Below are positions 8,922-17,612 of a stretch of DNA of 64,000 nt, one piece after another. The DNA is from Lentilactobacillus fungorum. Its GTDB lineage: Bacteria; Bacillota; Bacilli; Lactobacillales; Lactobacillaceae. Both the position numbers and the translations under genes were made by a program. The stretch covers positions 62,001 to 126,000 of the forward strand of contig NZ_BNJR01000004.1 in NCBI RefSeq assembly GCF_016860605.1, read 5' to 3'. The notes under the pieces were generated by a model. The model saw only the letters and a list, made by a program, of their open reading frames with translations. It made no database searches and had not been told where the DNA came from. Every line of letters begins with the position of its first letter. Position 1 is the first letter of the stretch.

Positions 8922-8937
8922 TTTTAATAGTGGTACA

Positions 8938-8979
8938 TAATGGGACCGGGGTGGTGCGTGAAGCACTGCCTGAGTCTCA
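8938..8979 (+). promoter_or_regulatory. Hairpin between small gene and mvaS
   Basis: ATGGGAC pairs with GTCTCAT (one wobble) and encloses GG/CC and a GTGC-GTGAA-GCAC inner hairpin. It ends about 20 bases before the mvaS ribosome binding site. No T-run follows, so it may be a leader structure rather than a terminator. Confidence 0.4.
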
Positions 8980-9002
8980 TTCTTTCATAAAGGAGAAAAT
9001 TT

Positions 9003-10178
9003 ATGACCGTTGGAATTGATAAAATAGCCTTTTTTACTTCACCGTATTATATTGAAACGGCTGACTTAGCCAAGGCTCGGGGAGTCGATCCGAATAAGTA
9101 TTTAATTGGTATTGGTCAAAAACGTCAGTCGGTCATCCCCCCAACGCAGGACACCGTTACGTTAGCTGCCAACGCCGCTGTTAAAGTTCTAACCCAAGAA
9201 GATCGTGATACGATTGATATGGTTATTTTGGGAACTGAAACCGGTATTGACAATTCTAAAGCGGGCGCAATTTACATCCAAGAGCTTCTCGGGATTACGC
9301 AGGCAGCTCGAGCATTTGAAATCAAACAAGCTTGTTATGGCGCGACAGCAGGCGTTCAAATGGCCGTTGAGCACGTTACCTTACATCCTCATAGCAAAGT
9401 ATTGGTCATCGCTTCAGATATTGCGAGATATGGCTTGAAGACTGCTGGTGAAGTGACTCAAGGTGGCGGGGCAGTTGCAATGCTTATTTCGAGTGATCCT
9501 GAAATTTTGATTTTAGGCGGTCAAAGTGCTTTTCACTCAGAAAATATAATGGACTTTTGGCGACCGCTTTACCGACGAGAGGCATTAGTTGACGGTCATT
9601 ATTCGACTGATGTTTATATTGATTTCTTTAACAAAACTTGGCAGCAGTACCAACAAGCAACCGGGCAAAGTTTAAGCGACTTTTCAGCTTTTGTATTTCA
9701 TTTACCATTTACCAAAATGGGGCTTAAAGCTTTGCGGTCGGTGGTTTCAACTAGTGAGCACGCGGATCGGCTACTTCACGAATTCGATTTTTCAACTCAG
9801 TACGGCGAAATTGTTGGCAACCTTTATACCGGATCGCTTTATTTAAGCTTATTATCATTGTTAGCTAATTCTGATCAATTACACATTGGTGATCGGATTG
9901 GCTTATTCAGTTATGGATCAGGCGCACAAGGTGAATTCTACAGTGGTCAACTTGCGACTGGTTTTAAGCGACAGTTACTTAAAACATCAGTTGAAGACGT
10001 GTTGACTAATCGCCAGCAATTAACGATTCCAGAGTATGAACAGCTGTATTCAACGGATATCTCATTACACGCGGGCGACGTTGATTTTGACACTCAAAAA
10101 GATGAGAGTCGATTCCTGCTGGCCGGCCGTCACGGAGGCCAGCTAAAATACGTTGATTCAAGCCTTAAACGTGGCTAG
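9003..10178 (+). CDS. mvaS: Hydroxymethylglutaryl-CoA synthase
   Basis: Condenses acetoacetyl-CoA with acetyl-CoA to HMG-CoA, the first committed step of the mevalonate route that lactobacilli use to make isoprenoids. At 391 residues it has the normal bacterial length. The catalytic Cys sits in KQACYGATAG near residue 112, the Glu site in LGTETGIDNSK near 78, and the conserved His in FVFHLPFTKMG near 232. The late GSGAQGEFY motif is also present. AGGAG lies 8 bases before the ATG. It is monocistronic and ends against the lexA terminator. Its product feeds undecaprenyl synthesis (uppS) at 19.6 kb. Confidence 0.95.
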   Translation: MTVGIDKIAFFTSPYYIETADLAKARGVDPNKYLIGIGQKRQSVIPPTQDTVTLAANAAVKVLTQEDRDTIDMVILGTETGIDNSKAGAIYIQELLGITQAARAFEIKQACYGATAGVQMAVEHVTLHPHSKVLVIASDIARYGLKTAGEVTQGGGAVAMLISSDPEILILGGQSAFHSENIMDFWRPLYRREALVDGHYSTDVYIDFFNKTWQQYQQATGQSLSDFSAFVFHLPFTKMGLKALRSVVSTSEHADRLLHEFDFSTQYGEIVGNLYTGSLYLSLLSLLANSDQLHIGDRIGLFSYGSGAQGEFYSGQLATGFKRQLLKTSVEDVLTNRQQLTIPEYEQLYSTDISLHAGDVDFDTQKDESRFLLAGRHGGQLKYVDSSLKRG

Positions 10179-10204
10179 GAGCTTAGCTGAACTCAGAATT
10201 AAAC

Positions 10205-10232
10205 AATAAAAAAGCCAGGCGATTTGCCTGAC
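10205..10232 (-). terminator. lexA terminator
   Basis: On the minus strand a CAGGC-AAATC-GCCTG stem is followed by a T-run, directly after the lexA stop. Confidence 0.8.
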
Positions 10233-10241
10233 CCATCCTGA

Positions 10242-10871
10242 TTATGAAATATCACTACGGTACAAACTGACCACTTTTCCTAAGATTGTCACTTTGGTAA
10301 GAATAATTGGCGCCATCGTATCGTTTTCTGGCTGAAGCCGATAATGGTCACTTTCTTTGAAAAATCGTTTGCAAGTGGCTTCGTTTTCATCCGTCATTGC
10401 AATCACGATATCACCATTATCTGCTGAAGATTGTTTGCGTACGACTACGTAGTCTCCGTTGAGAATGCCGGCATTGATCATGCTTTCGCCACGAATCTGC
10501 AGCATAAATAATGGTTGATCACTGTGAGAAAGTGCTGGGGGCAGTGGAAAATAATCGGTGGCTTCTTGAACGGCTAAAATTGGTTCACCAGCTGTAACGG
10601 TTCCTAACACCGGGATCTGCTTTTGCTCTGGGGCAATGCCTAGAACATCAAGACCGGCAGTCGTGACTTCCAACGCTCGAGGCTTAGAAGGGTCCTTGAC
10701 GATATAACCTTTGCGCTCTAAGCGGGAAATGTGGCCGTGAACGGTTGAAGTTGAAGATAGGTGGACAGCTTCACCAATTTCACGGACAGTTGGCGGGTAT
10801 CCTTTTTCGTTAACTTTTTCCCAGATATAATGTAAAATTTGATATTGTTTACTTTCGGGATTCTTAATCAT
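10242..10871 (-). CDS. lexA: LexA SOS repressor
   Basis: SOS repressor of 209 residues. The N-terminal winged helix (residues 1-65) contains [15 protein letters not shown]. The autocleavage site is VTAGEP near residue 92, with the catalytic Ser in GESMINAGI near 128 and Lys in VVVRKQSSA near 145. RecA-stimulated self-cleavage would derepress target genes. The gene faces the DUF896 gene across a shared region with a LexA-type box at 10934-10947, which overlaps the lexA -35, so autoregulation is expected. ATG 10871 has GAGGTG upstream. Confidence 0.95.
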   Translation of the reverse strand: MIKNPESKQYQILHYIWEKVNEKGYPPTVREIGEAVHLSSTSTVHGHISRLERKGYIVKDPSKPRALEVTTAGLDVLGIAPEQKQIPVLGTVTAGEPILAVQEATDYFPLPPALSHSDQPLFMLQIRGESMINAGILNGDYVVVRKQSSADNGDIVIAMTDENEATCKRFFKESDHYRLQPENDTMAPIILTKVTILGKVVSLYRSDIS

Positions 10872-10907
10872 GTTGACACCTCATAAGTTCGTTTAATAGT
10901 TGATTTA

Positions 10908-10947
10908 ATCGTATCATAACCCCATCAACTTTTCAAACACACGTTCG
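10908..10947. promoter_or_regulatory. lexA promoter with LexA box in the divergent region
   Basis: The box is CAAAC-acac-GTTCG at 10934-10947, one base off the Gram-positive consensus CGAACNNNNGTTCG. On the minus strand TTGAAA (10931-10936) and TACGAT (10908-10913), 17 bases apart, form the lexA promoter and overlap the box. On plus, TATAAT at 10968-10973 has its -35 position within the box edge, so one operator could control both directions. Confidence 0.7.
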
Positions 10948-11106
10948 CATATTTTTATAAAAGACGTTATAATATTCAGTAATCGAGTTGGGCTGGACAG
11001 AAATTTGCGGATGAGCTTCGTATCATCCGTTAAAATTTGAAATCGATAGCTTTTGTTAATCCGTTGACTGCTAGTTGCCAAGTCGTGTTTATTTGGAGGA
11101 AATAAT

Positions 11107-11391
11107 ATGAACGAAAAAGAGAAAAAAGAATTACAGTCAAAAATTGGTGATCATGTCTTAAAAGAAATCGTCCCTCGAATCAATGAGTTAGCTCATAAAG
11201 CAAAACAAGAAGGGCTTACTGAGCTTGAAAAGGTTGAACAAGCCGAACTACGTAAAAAGTATGTCGCCCGGTTCCGGGATAATTTTAAAAAGCAAATTGA
11301 AATGATGAAAATTTATGACAAAGATGGCAACGAGGTTACTTCCAAAAAAGTTCGAAAAATTCAGAAGCATAAAGGCCTTCGCGATGACTGA
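11107..11391 (+). CDS. DUF896 (YnzC-like) protein
   Basis: A 94-residue, strongly charged, helix-rich protein of the DUF896/YnzC family, with RINELAHKAKQEGLT at residues 24-38 and LRKKYVARFRDNFK near 55. In B. subtilis ynzC belongs to the SOS-induced yneA operon opposite lexA. The same head-to-head arrangement and the LexA box upstream suggest SOS control here. The exact function is unknown. The leader (about 10980-11100) contains a CGGATGA/TCATCCG hairpin at 11008-11029. GGAGG precedes the ATG. Confidence 0.88.
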   Translation: MNEKEKKELQSKIGDHVLKEIVPRINELAHKAKQEGLTELEKVEQAELRKKYVARFRDNFKKQIEMMKIYDKDGNEVTSKKVRKIQKHKGLRDD

Positions 11392-11485
11392 AGACCAAGC
11401 CAAAGAGGATTTTGCTGATTAGGCCTTTCATTCTGGCACGTTATTGTGTAGAATTATTAGATGAGATTGTAAAGGAGGCCTTGCT

Positions 11486-11710
11486 TTGGCAACTTGGATT
11501 TGGATATTAATCGTCGTATTGGCCTTGATCTTAGGCCTGATTGGCGGTTTTTATGGTGCCCGGAAGTATATGGAAAAGTACCTAAAAGAAAATCCACCAT
11601 TCAATGAAGATCAATTACGGCAAATGATGCTGCAAATGGGTCAAAAACCATCACAAAAGAAATTGAATCAAATGATGCATTCAATGCAGAATCAAGCTAA
11701 CAAAAAGTAA
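11486..11710 (+). CDS. yneF: YneF-family small membrane protein
   Basis: A 74-residue UPF0154/YneF protein: one N-terminal transmembrane segment (residues 3-25), then [16 protein letters not shown] and the family hallmark [16 protein letters not shown], and a short charged tail. Its function is not established. The TTG start at 11486 is placed by AAAGGAGG at 11471-11478. It follows the DUF896 gene, as in B. subtilis where yneF lies near ynzC. A strong bidirectional terminator follows. Confidence 0.88.
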   Translation: MATWIWILIVVLALILGLIGGFYGARKYMEKYLKENPPFNEDQLRQMMLQMGQKPSQKKLNQMMHSMQNQANKK

Positions 11711-11725
11711 TGGTTGACTTGAATT

Positions 11726-11765
11726 AAAAAAGCCCCGGCAGCGATTTGATGTCAGGGCTTTTTTA
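11726..11765. terminator. Bidirectional terminator yneF / plsC
   Basis: AAAAAAGCCC and GGGCTTTTTT flank a loop region, giving a stem with T-runs in both directions between convergent genes. Confidence 0.85.
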
Positions 11766-11783
11766 CTAGAAAAAATATTTGAG

Positions 11784-12419
11784 TTAATCACTTTTCTTTG
11801 AAACGTCAATGTATTTAAAGCTTGGGTCAACAGCATAGTCCAAAGCGTCAAACGCACTTTGCATTTGGGCTTCAATTTGTTTTTGCGCCGCATCATTGAG
11901 CTTGGCTTTTCGATCCAAATAGATGGGATCGCCAAATGCAACTTTAACTGGCTTTCGACTAAATAACTGCTTAAATGTCAACGGCCCTTGATAAACGACT
12001 GGTACAAGTGGTACGTTGGCAAGCTTGGCAATCAGTGCCGCGCCGCCTTTGAGCTGTTCTGAATGCCTGGTTCCCGATGGAAATAAAATGAGTGATAAAT
12101 CAGTTTTTCGTAACTTTTGAACAGGTGTTTTGATTGCAGATGGTCCCGGATTTTCTCGATCCACGGGGAATGCATTGGCGTGATCTAAAATGAAGCGTAA
12201 AATTGGATTTTTAAATAGTTCTTTTTTCGCCATGAACGTAAATTTTTTCGGGCTGGCTGCAAGGGCAAAATAAATTGGATCAAACCAAGTTCGGTGAGGG
12301 CCAACCAGAATAAAATTGCCCTTTGGTAGCCGCTCTTTGTGTAAATAATGTGCATTCCCATTAATTAATAAGACTAGAAAACGGACAATCAGTCTGGCAA
12401 ATGAATAAAACAATGCCAT
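11784..12419 (-). CDS. plsC: 1-acyl-sn-glycerol-3-phosphate acyltransferase
   Basis: Membrane-associated acyltransferase making phosphatidic acid from lysophosphatidate. The catalytic HX4D motif reads HRTWFD at about residue 42, block III is LILFPSGTRH near residue 111, and VPLVPVVYQG near 135 fits block IV. The N terminus is hydrophobic. Length (211) is normal. ATG 12419 lies only 2 bases after AAGG, so a TTG two codons on is an alternative start. The gene is divergent from the tRNA methyltransferase gene and convergent with yneF. Confidence 0.9.
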   Translation of the reverse strand: MALFYSFARLIVRFLVLLINGNAHYLHKERLPKGNFILVGPHRTWFDPIYFALAASPKKFTFMAKKELFKNPILRFILDHANAFPVDRENPGPSAIKTPVQKLRKTDLSLILFPSGTRHSEQLKGGAALIAKLANVPLVPVVYQGPLTFKQLFSRKPVKVAFGDPIYLDRKAKLNDAAQKQIEAQMQSAFDALDYAVDPSFKYIDVSKKSD

Positions 12420-12501
12420 TTCCTTCTTTCATCATCAGATAGAATTATCTTAACTTAAAAGAGAAGCGTTTGGCAAACTAAAATATAAAGGAATCATCAC
12501 A

Positions 12502-13248
12502 ATGCAAGTTAAATTAAATCAAGATGAGCGCATTGATCGTCTTTACAGTAAACATATTTCAATTATTCAAAGTGATCAAGTATTTTCGTTTTCCTTGGAC
12601 GCTGTTTTATTAGCCGATTTTGCCCAGACAAATAAGCGGGTCAAAAAGGTTGTTGATCTTTGCGCCGGGAATGGGGCAATTGGCTTATTTCTAAGTGAAA
12701 AGACAGCTGCGCATATTCAGATGATTGAGATTCAGCCGCGATTGGCTGATATGGCGCGGCGCAGTGTGCAATTAAATGGCCTTCAAGGACAAATTGACGT
12801 TATTAATGATGACTTGAAGCGTGCTGGCGATTATGTGGATAAAGATTCAGTTGATGTCGTCGTCTGCAATCCGCCGTATTTTGTTAATTACGAAACAAGT
12901 GAAAAAAATCCCAATCATTATTTGGCCATTGCACGCCATGAGTTGACAACCAATTTAGCCCAAATCATTGACGTGGCTGCTGGACTTTTAAAAATGAATG
13001 CGAAATTATTTATGGTCTATCGGCCTGATCGATTGAGCGACCTCATCACTAACTTACGGGCGCATCGATTAGAACCCAAAAGTGTTCAGTTCGTTCGTCC
13101 CCGGTCAAATAGCGATGCGAATATGGTCCTAGTAGCAGCCATTAAGGATGGCAAACCAAACGGGCTTAAAGTTAAGCCAGATTTGGTCACTTATGATGGC
13201 GATGATTATACTCCCAAAATTAAGAAGATGCTTTATGGACATGAATAA
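12502..13248 (+). CDS. tRNA1(Val) adenine-N6 methyltransferase family protein (TrmN6/YabB-like)
   Basis: Class I SAM methyltransferase of 248 residues. Motif I is VVDLCAGNGAIGLFL near residue 50, and the N6-adenine catalytic motif is VVCNPPYFVN near 119. The family includes E. coli TrmN6 (YfiC), which modifies A37 of tRNA1(Val), and B. subtilis YabB. Its last 8 bases overlap the GIY-YIG gene. The yabB-yazA pairing is conserved in Firmicutes and supports the call. Confidence 0.9.
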   Translation: MQVKLNQDERIDRLYSKHISIIQSDQVFSFSLDAVLLADFAQTNKRVKKVVDLCAGNGAIGLFLSEKTAAHIQMIEIQPRLADMARRSVQLNGLQGQIDVINDDLKRAGDYVDKDSVDVVVCNPPYFVNYETSEKNPNHYLAIARHELTTNLAQIIDVAAGLLKMNAKLFMVYRPDRLSDLITNLRAHRLEPKSVQFVRPRSNSDANMVLVAAIKDGKPNGLKVKPDLVTYDGDDYTPKIKKMLYGHE

Positions 13249-13507
13249 AAACTTCTTTATGTACGTGCTGTTGTGCGATGATGGGAGTCTGTATACCGGA
13301 TTTAGTACGGACGTTGAACGGCGTTTCCAGCAACACCAGGCGGGATTAGGCGCTAAGTACACCCGTTCGCACCATCCAAAGACAATCTTATTTAAGCAGC
13401 CATTTTTAACGCAACATGATGCGCTGAGTGCTGAGTATCATTTTAAGCATCTCACCAGAAAACAAAAGCTTGCTTATTTGCGAATGCAAGGGGTCAGATT
13501 GCCCTGA
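13241..13507 (+). CDS. GIY-YIG domain protein (YazA-like)
   Basis: Small stand-alone GIY-YIG protein of 88 residues. The GIY/YIG pair appears as MYVLLCDDGSLYTGF, with the Arg of DVERRFQQH following, then GAKYTRSHHP and a conserved FKHLTRKQK tail. These UPF0213 proteins resemble nuclease domains, but their physiological activity is unproven. ATG 13241 is chosen over 13235 and the upstream frame; the frame remains open far upstream by chance. It overlaps the methyltransferase gene and is translationally coupled. Confidence 0.88.
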   Translation: MNKNFFMYVLLCDDGSLYTGFSTDVERRFQQHQAGLGAKYTRSHHPKTILFKQPFLTQHDALSAEYHFKHLTRKQKLAYLRMQGVRLP

Positions 13508-13547
13508 TACCAAGAATGGCAGCCGTAAAACCAAATCGGGAATGTGG

Positions 13548-13553
13548 TATAAT
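13548..13553 (+). promoter_or_regulatory. Extended -10 promoter of ldhD
   Basis: TATAAT preceded by TG plus one base (an extended -10), with a weak -35. The leader would be short, running straight into the AAAGGAGG before the GTG start. Confidence 0.55.
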
Positions 13554-13577
13554 GAACCTTTAAAGGAGGTAATAGTC

Positions 13578-14576
13578 GTGAGAATTATTGCATATGGGAT
13601 TCGGGCAGACGAAAAACCATTTTTAGATAAGTGGTCAGAAGAAAATGCTGACGTCGAAGTTATTTCAACTGATCAATTATTAGATGACTCAACGGTTAAT
13701 CAAGCTAAAGGGGCAGATGGCGTCGTTACATACCAGCAGAAGCCTTATACCGCCGATGTTTTGGACCAATTAGGCAAGTTTGGGATTAAATATCTCTCAC
13801 TTCGAAACGTGGGGGTTGACAATATTGATGTTGCCGCTGCTAAACGAAATGGTATTCAAGTGACTAATGTGCCGGCTTATTCACCACAAGCCATTGCGGA
13901 ATTTACAGTTACGCAATTGATGCGGTTATTGCGGCGAACGAACACGTTTGATCGGAAAATGGCGAATGGTGATTTACGCTGGGCACCAGATATTGCTGAA
14001 GAGTTGAATCAAAAGACAGTCGGTGTTTATGCAACCGGTCGAATTGGCCGTGCGGCTATTCAAATTTATAAAGGATTTGGCGCTAAAGTCATTGCTTACG
14101 ATATTTATCATAATCCAGAACTGGAAAAAGAAGGGCTTTACGTTGAGACCCCGGATGAACTTTATGCCAAAGCAGATGTCATTTCTCTTCATGCACCAGC
14201 AACTAAAGAAAATGAGCATATGTTAAATGATGCGGCTTTTAACAAGATGAAAAACGGGGTTTATATTCTAAATCCGGCACGTGGCGCTTTAGTAGATACT
14301 GATGCCTTAATTCGGGCCCTTGATTCTGGCAAAGTTGCTGGCGCGGCAATTGATACTTATGAAGACGAAGTTGGCATTTTCAATACGGACTTTGGTAGCT
14401 TTGACCAAATTCCCGACGACCGATTAAAAAACTTGATGAAACGAGATAACGTCTTGGTTAGCCCCCACATCGCATTTTATACTAAGCGAGCGGTTCGTAA
14501 CATGGTTTACTTTGCGATGGATGCCAATAAATCATTGATTGAAACTGGCAAATCCGATAAGTTAGTACAGTTATAA
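13578..14576 (+). CDS. ldhD: D-lactate dehydrogenase (D-2-hydroxyacid dehydrogenase)
   Basis: NADH-dependent reduction of pyruvate to D-lactate in the cytosol. The protein has 332 residues, typical of Lactobacillus D-LDH. The NAD-binding Rossmann motif is a variant, YATGRIGRAAIQ, near residue 150. The substrate-binding region is SLRNVGVDNID near 76, and the acid/base His lies in SPHIAFYT near 295. NPARGALVDT is the conserved segment carrying the catalytic Arg neighbourhood. GTG 13578 is the start because AAAGGAGG lies 7 bases upstream. It is a single gene with its own promoter and terminator. Confidence 0.92.
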   Translation: MRIIAYGIRADEKPFLDKWSEENADVEVISTDQLLDDSTVNQAKGADGVVTYQQKPYTADVLDQLGKFGIKYLSLRNVGVDNIDVAAAKRNGIQVTNVPAYSPQAIAEFTVTQLMRLLRRTNTFDRKMANGDLRWAPDIAEELNQKTVGVYATGRIGRAAIQIYKGFGAKVIAYDIYHNPELEKEGLYVETPDELYAKADVISLHAPATKENEHMLNDAAFNKMKNGVYILNPARGALVDTDALIRALDSGKVAGAAIDTYEDEVGIFNTDFGSFDQIPDDRLKNLMKRDNVLVSPHIAFYTKRAVRNMVYFAMDANKSLIETGKSDKLVQL

Positions 14577-14619
14577 TAAACTTATTGGAAGAGTGGTTCT
14601 TTTTTCGAACTAAAACAAA

Positions 14620-14682
14620 AAAAGCGCCAGAAGTTAGTACTTTTGAGGCATTCCTCTTGAAATACTAACTTCTGGCGCTTTT
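14620..14682. terminator. Bidirectional terminator with a 20-bp stem
   Basis: Perfect 20-base arms at 14620-14639 and 14663-14682, with A/T runs on both sides, between convergent ldhD and the HAD gene. A small GAGG/CCTC hairpin sits in the loop. Confidence 0.92.
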
Positions 14683-14695
14683 GTGTGTCAATACG

Positions 14696-15424
14696 TTAAT
14701 CAACCTGAGCCGCTAAGTCTAAGAGTAAGTCGCGGAGCTCACCGGGATTTCGAACGGTTTGATCGGGAATAATATTGGGATCGCTGATTGAACTATTATG
14801 GTTGTTATACCAAACTGTCTGCCAGCCGGCCTTTTTAGCTGGGACGATATCATCTAAATAAGAACTACCAACGTAAATCATTTCGTTGCCACGCAAATTG
14901 AATTTTCGATTCATGAGTGTAAAGATCATTGGGTCTGGCTTTTTAACCTTTGCATCCTCAGATGTAATAATCTGATCCCGACTAAACCAATGATGTAATT
15001 TTAATTTCATAATTTTGGCAAGCTGAAATTCATTGGTTCCATTTGTGATGATTCCTAGCTTAAATTTGGTTACTAGTGTGTTTAAAACGGTGGTAAAACC
15101 ATCAGAAAGTTGGATTGATTGGCTGAACTCTTCAAACGTCCCTAAGAATTTATGAGCGTTTGACTGAGTTAATCCGGGTAATTGAAATTTTTTAAACGTG
15201 TGATGTAGACAATGAAAATTAATCTCATCTTTTGAAAGCACGATTGTTGAATCTGCGTTCATTTTAGCGATGACTAATTGTTCTTGCTGGGTATAGTTAG
15301 AAAAGACGTTAGATAGTTCATCGGCTGGTAAATTGAAATGAAAAGTTTGCTCGAAAGCTCTTTCAAAGGGCGGTTGTTTGTCATATAGCGTATCGTCAAT
15401 GTCAAAAACGATGGCTTTTATCAT
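14696..15424 (-). CDS. HAD-family phosphatase (subfamily IA)
   Basis: Cytosolic HAD hydrolase of 242 residues, close in layout to YjjG/YfnB-type nucleotide or sugar-phosphate phosphatases. Motif I is VFDIDDTLYDKQ at residue 6, the motif II region is GIITNGTNEFQ near 135, the motif III Lys lies in KVKKPDP near 180, and motif IV is IYVGSSYLDDIVPAK near 198. The substrate cannot be stated. AAGGAGGAGC precedes the ATG. It is divergent from rpsB. Confidence 0.87.
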   Translation of the reverse strand: MIKAIVFDIDDTLYDKQPPFERAFEQTFHFNLPADELSNVFSNYTQQEQLVIAKMNADSTIVLSKDEINFHCLHHTFKKFQLPGLTQSNAHKFLGTFEEFSQSIQLSDGFTTVLNTLVTKFKLGIITNGTNEFQLAKIMKLKLHHWFSRDQIITSEDAKVKKPDPMIFTLMNRKFNLRGNEMIYVGSSYLDDIVPAKKAGWQTVWYNNHNSSISDPNIIPDQTVRNPGELRDLLLDLAAQVD

Positions 15425-15507
15425 GTATGCTCCTCCTTGTCACGAATTTAAATTGTAACACGTTTTACAGAGTTTTAACAATTTATGTCACAAAACACAG
15501 TTAATGC

Positions 15508-15536
15508 TTGCGCTAAGAAGGGATATCGGATATACT
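15508..15536 (+). promoter_or_regulatory. rpsB promoter
   Basis: TTGCGC at 15508-15513, a 17-base spacer, and TATACT at 15531-15536. Predicted transcription start near 15543. Confidence 0.65.
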
Positions 15537-15541
15537 TTTAA

Positions 15542-15640
15542 AGGTGTTTTAAATACACACCTAGCGTGATAGTCTGAGCAGTGCCAGTTAATGGTTCTCA
15601 GATTAACGGAGCGTTGGGGAGGAAAAAACTATATGGAGGC
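15542..15640 (+). ncRNA. Structured rpsB leader, probable S2 autoregulatory RNA
   Basis: From the predicted transcription start there is an AGGTGT/ACACCT hairpin (15542-15562), then a TCTGAG/CTCAGA stem (15573-15578 with 15597-15602), before the TGGAGG of rpsB. r-protein leaders of this kind often bind the encoded protein. S2 control here is inference. Confidence 0.5.
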
Positions 15641-15646
15641 TATATT

Positions 15647-16447
15647 ATGTCTGTAATTTCTATGAAGCAATTATTGGAGGCCGGTGTTCATTTTGGTCAT
15701 CAAACTCGTCGTTGGAATCCAAAGATGAAGCAGTATATCTTTACTGAACGAAACGGGATTTACATTATTGACTTACAAAAGACCGTTAAGTTAATTGATG
15801 TTGCTTACAATTTCATGAAGGAACAAGCTGCTAAGGGTGCTGTGGTTCTGTTTGTCGGAACTAAAAAACAAGCACAGGATTCAATTGCCGAAGAAGCAAA
15901 GCGCGCCGGTCAGTACTACGTCAATAACCGTTGGCTTGGTGGAACTTTGACTAACTGGGAAACCATTCAATCACGTGTTAAGCGCCTAAAGGATCTTAAG
16001 AAGATGGCGACTGACGGTACGTTTGATGTTTTACCAAAGAAAGAAGTTTCATTATTAATCAAGCAACAAGATAAATTGGAACGCTTCTTAGGTGGGATTG
16101 AAGACATGCCGAAGATCCCTGATGTTTTGTTCATCGTGGATCCTCGCAAAGAGCAAATTGCTGTTCACGAAGCCCAAAAGTTGAATATTCCGATCGTTGC
16201 GATGGTTGATACGAACACCGACCCAGATCAAATTGATGTCGTGATTCCATCAAACGACGACGCCATTCGGGCCGTTCGTTTGATTACATCAACGATGGCT
16301 GATGCAATCATTGAAGGTCGTCAGGGCGAAGATGATGTGAATGAACAAACCTTTGAAGGTCAAACAGCCGATAAGCAGGACAAAAAAGAAGATTCAATCG
16401 AAGATATCGCTAACGCTGTTGAAAGCAACGACAGTTCAAAGAAATAA
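15647..16447 (+). CDS. rpsB: 30S ribosomal protein S2
   Basis: Small-subunit protein S2, 266 residues. Hallmarks are [20 protein letters not shown] at the N terminus, [17 protein letters not shown] near residue 95, and [11 protein letters not shown] near 158. The C terminus carries an acidic tail of about 30 residues, longer than average but common in lactobacilli. TGGAGG at 15634-15639 sets ATG 15647, although the frame is open further upstream. rpsB-tsf is the standard pair; a terminator hairpin lies between them here. Confidence 0.97.
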   Translation: MSVISMKQLLEAGVHFGHQTRRWNPKMKQYIFTERNGIYIIDLQKTVKLIDVAYNFMKEQAAKGAVVLFVGTKKQAQDSIAEEAKRAGQYYVNNRWLGGTLTNWETIQSRVKRLKDLKKMATDGTFDVLPKKEVSLLIKQQDKLERFLGGIEDMPKIPDVLFIVDPRKEQIAVHEAQKLNIPIVAMVDTNTDPDQIDVVIPSNDDAIRAVRLITSTMADAIIEGRQGEDDVNEQTFEGQTADKQDKKEDSIEDIANAVESNDSSKK

Positions 16448-16464
16448 TTAAGTAGAAGCACTAG

Positions 16465-16517
16465 GCTGACCCTATCGCTACGGACCAATTTGGCCTTGGT
16501 GTGGGTCAGCTTTTATT
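16465..16517 (+). terminator. Terminator/attenuator between rpsB and tsf
   Basis: GCTGACCC (16465-16472) pairs with GGGTCAGC (16503-16510), followed by TTTTATT. Partial read-through would lower tsf relative to rpsB. Confidence 0.75.
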
Positions 16518-16540
16518 AACAATTAGAGGAGGCCATTAGA

Positions 16541-17419
16541 ATGGCAAAGATTTCCGCATCTCAAGTTATGCAGTTACGAAAAAAGACAGGCGTTGGTATG
16601 ATGGACGCAAAAAAGGCTTTAGTTGCAACTGAAGGTGACTTTGACAAAGCCATTGAGGTATTACGCGAAAAGGGCGTTGCCAAGGCGGAGAAGAAGAGTG
16701 ACCGAGTTGCTGCCAATGGATTGACTACGATTGCAGTTGATGGTAATACGGCAGCAATCGTTGAAATTAATTCTGAAACCGACTTTGTCGCAACTAGCGA
16801 CCCGTTTAAACAATTAGTTAGTCGCGTGAGCCAAGCAATTGTTGCTAACAAGCCAGCTGATGTCGATGCAGCCCTTGCTTTAACCACTGATAAGGGAACG
16901 ATTAAGGATGATTTGATCGAAACAACTCAAGTAACGGGTGAAAAAGTTACTTTAAGACGGTTTGCGATTATTGAGAAAAACGATGGTGACATATTCGGCG
17001 AGTACTTGCATAATGGTGGCTTAATTGGTGCCCTTGTACAATTAAAAGGCGCAGATGAACAGACTGCTAAGGACGTCGCAATGCACGTTGCCGCTACTAA
17101 CCCCGAATACTTGAACAAAGACGAGGTGCCAGCTGATCGTTTAGCTCACGAAAAAGAAGTATTGACTCAAGAAGCTTTGAATGAAGGCAAGCCTGAAAAG
17201 ATCGTTGAAAAAATGGTTGAGGGTCGTCTCCATAAGTTCCTGGCAGAAATCTGCTTAGAAGATCAAGAATTTGTGAAGGATCCGGATCAGACCGTTTCTC
17301 AATATGTTGCATCGAAAAACGGTTCAATTGTTAAGTTCATTCGTTACGAAGTTGGCGAAGGAATTGAAAAGAAACAAGAGAGTTTTGAAGACGAGGTTCG
17401 TGATCAATTAAATAATTAA
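16541..17419 (+). CDS. tsf: Elongation factor Ts
   Basis: Nucleotide exchange factor for EF-Tu, 292 residues. The N-terminal UBA-like domain has [16 protein letters not shown] at residues 11-26. The core carries the EF-Tu contact region [12 protein letters not shown] near residue 77, and the dimerisation region has [10 protein letters not shown] near 185. Length is normal for Firmicutes. AGAGGAGG precedes the ATG. A clear terminator follows. Confidence 0.97.
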   Translation: MAKISASQVMQLRKKTGVGMMDAKKALVATEGDFDKAIEVLREKGVAKAEKKSDRVAANGLTTIAVDGNTAAIVEINSETDFVATSDPFKQLVSRVSQAIVANKPADVDAALALTTDKGTIKDDLIETTQVTGEKVTLRRFAIIEKNDGDIFGEYLHNGGLIGALVQLKGADEQTAKDVAMHVAATNPEYLNKDEVPADRLAHEKEVLTQEALNEGKPEKIVEKMVEGRLHKFLAEICLEDQEFVKDPDQTVSQYVASKNGSIVKFIRYEVGEGIEKKQESFEDEVRDQLNN

Positions 17420-17427
17420 TAATTTTG

Positions 17428-17466
17428 AAAGCTGGGGCAAGATATTGTATTAACCTCAGCTTTTTT
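17428..17466 (+). terminator. tsf terminator
   Basis: AAGCTG-GGG pairs with CC-CAGCTT and is followed by a six-T run. Confidence 0.85.
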
Positions 17467-17612
17467 GTTAGGCTAAGGGGTATCGATCAATCAAAGAAGC
17501 TGGTGATCCTCGAAATAAATGCTAAGAATTATTGAAAATACTAGTTTTCTTGTTGCTGCCTTCCTTAGTATGCTAAAATTGATTGTAATGATTAACTATG
17601 GGAGGCACCTAG

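Noticed and set aside
15581-15646. N-terminal extension of rpsB in the same open frame
   Set aside because: TGGAGG fixes ATG 15647 and S2 proteins begin at this point; the upstream part is structured leader RNA.
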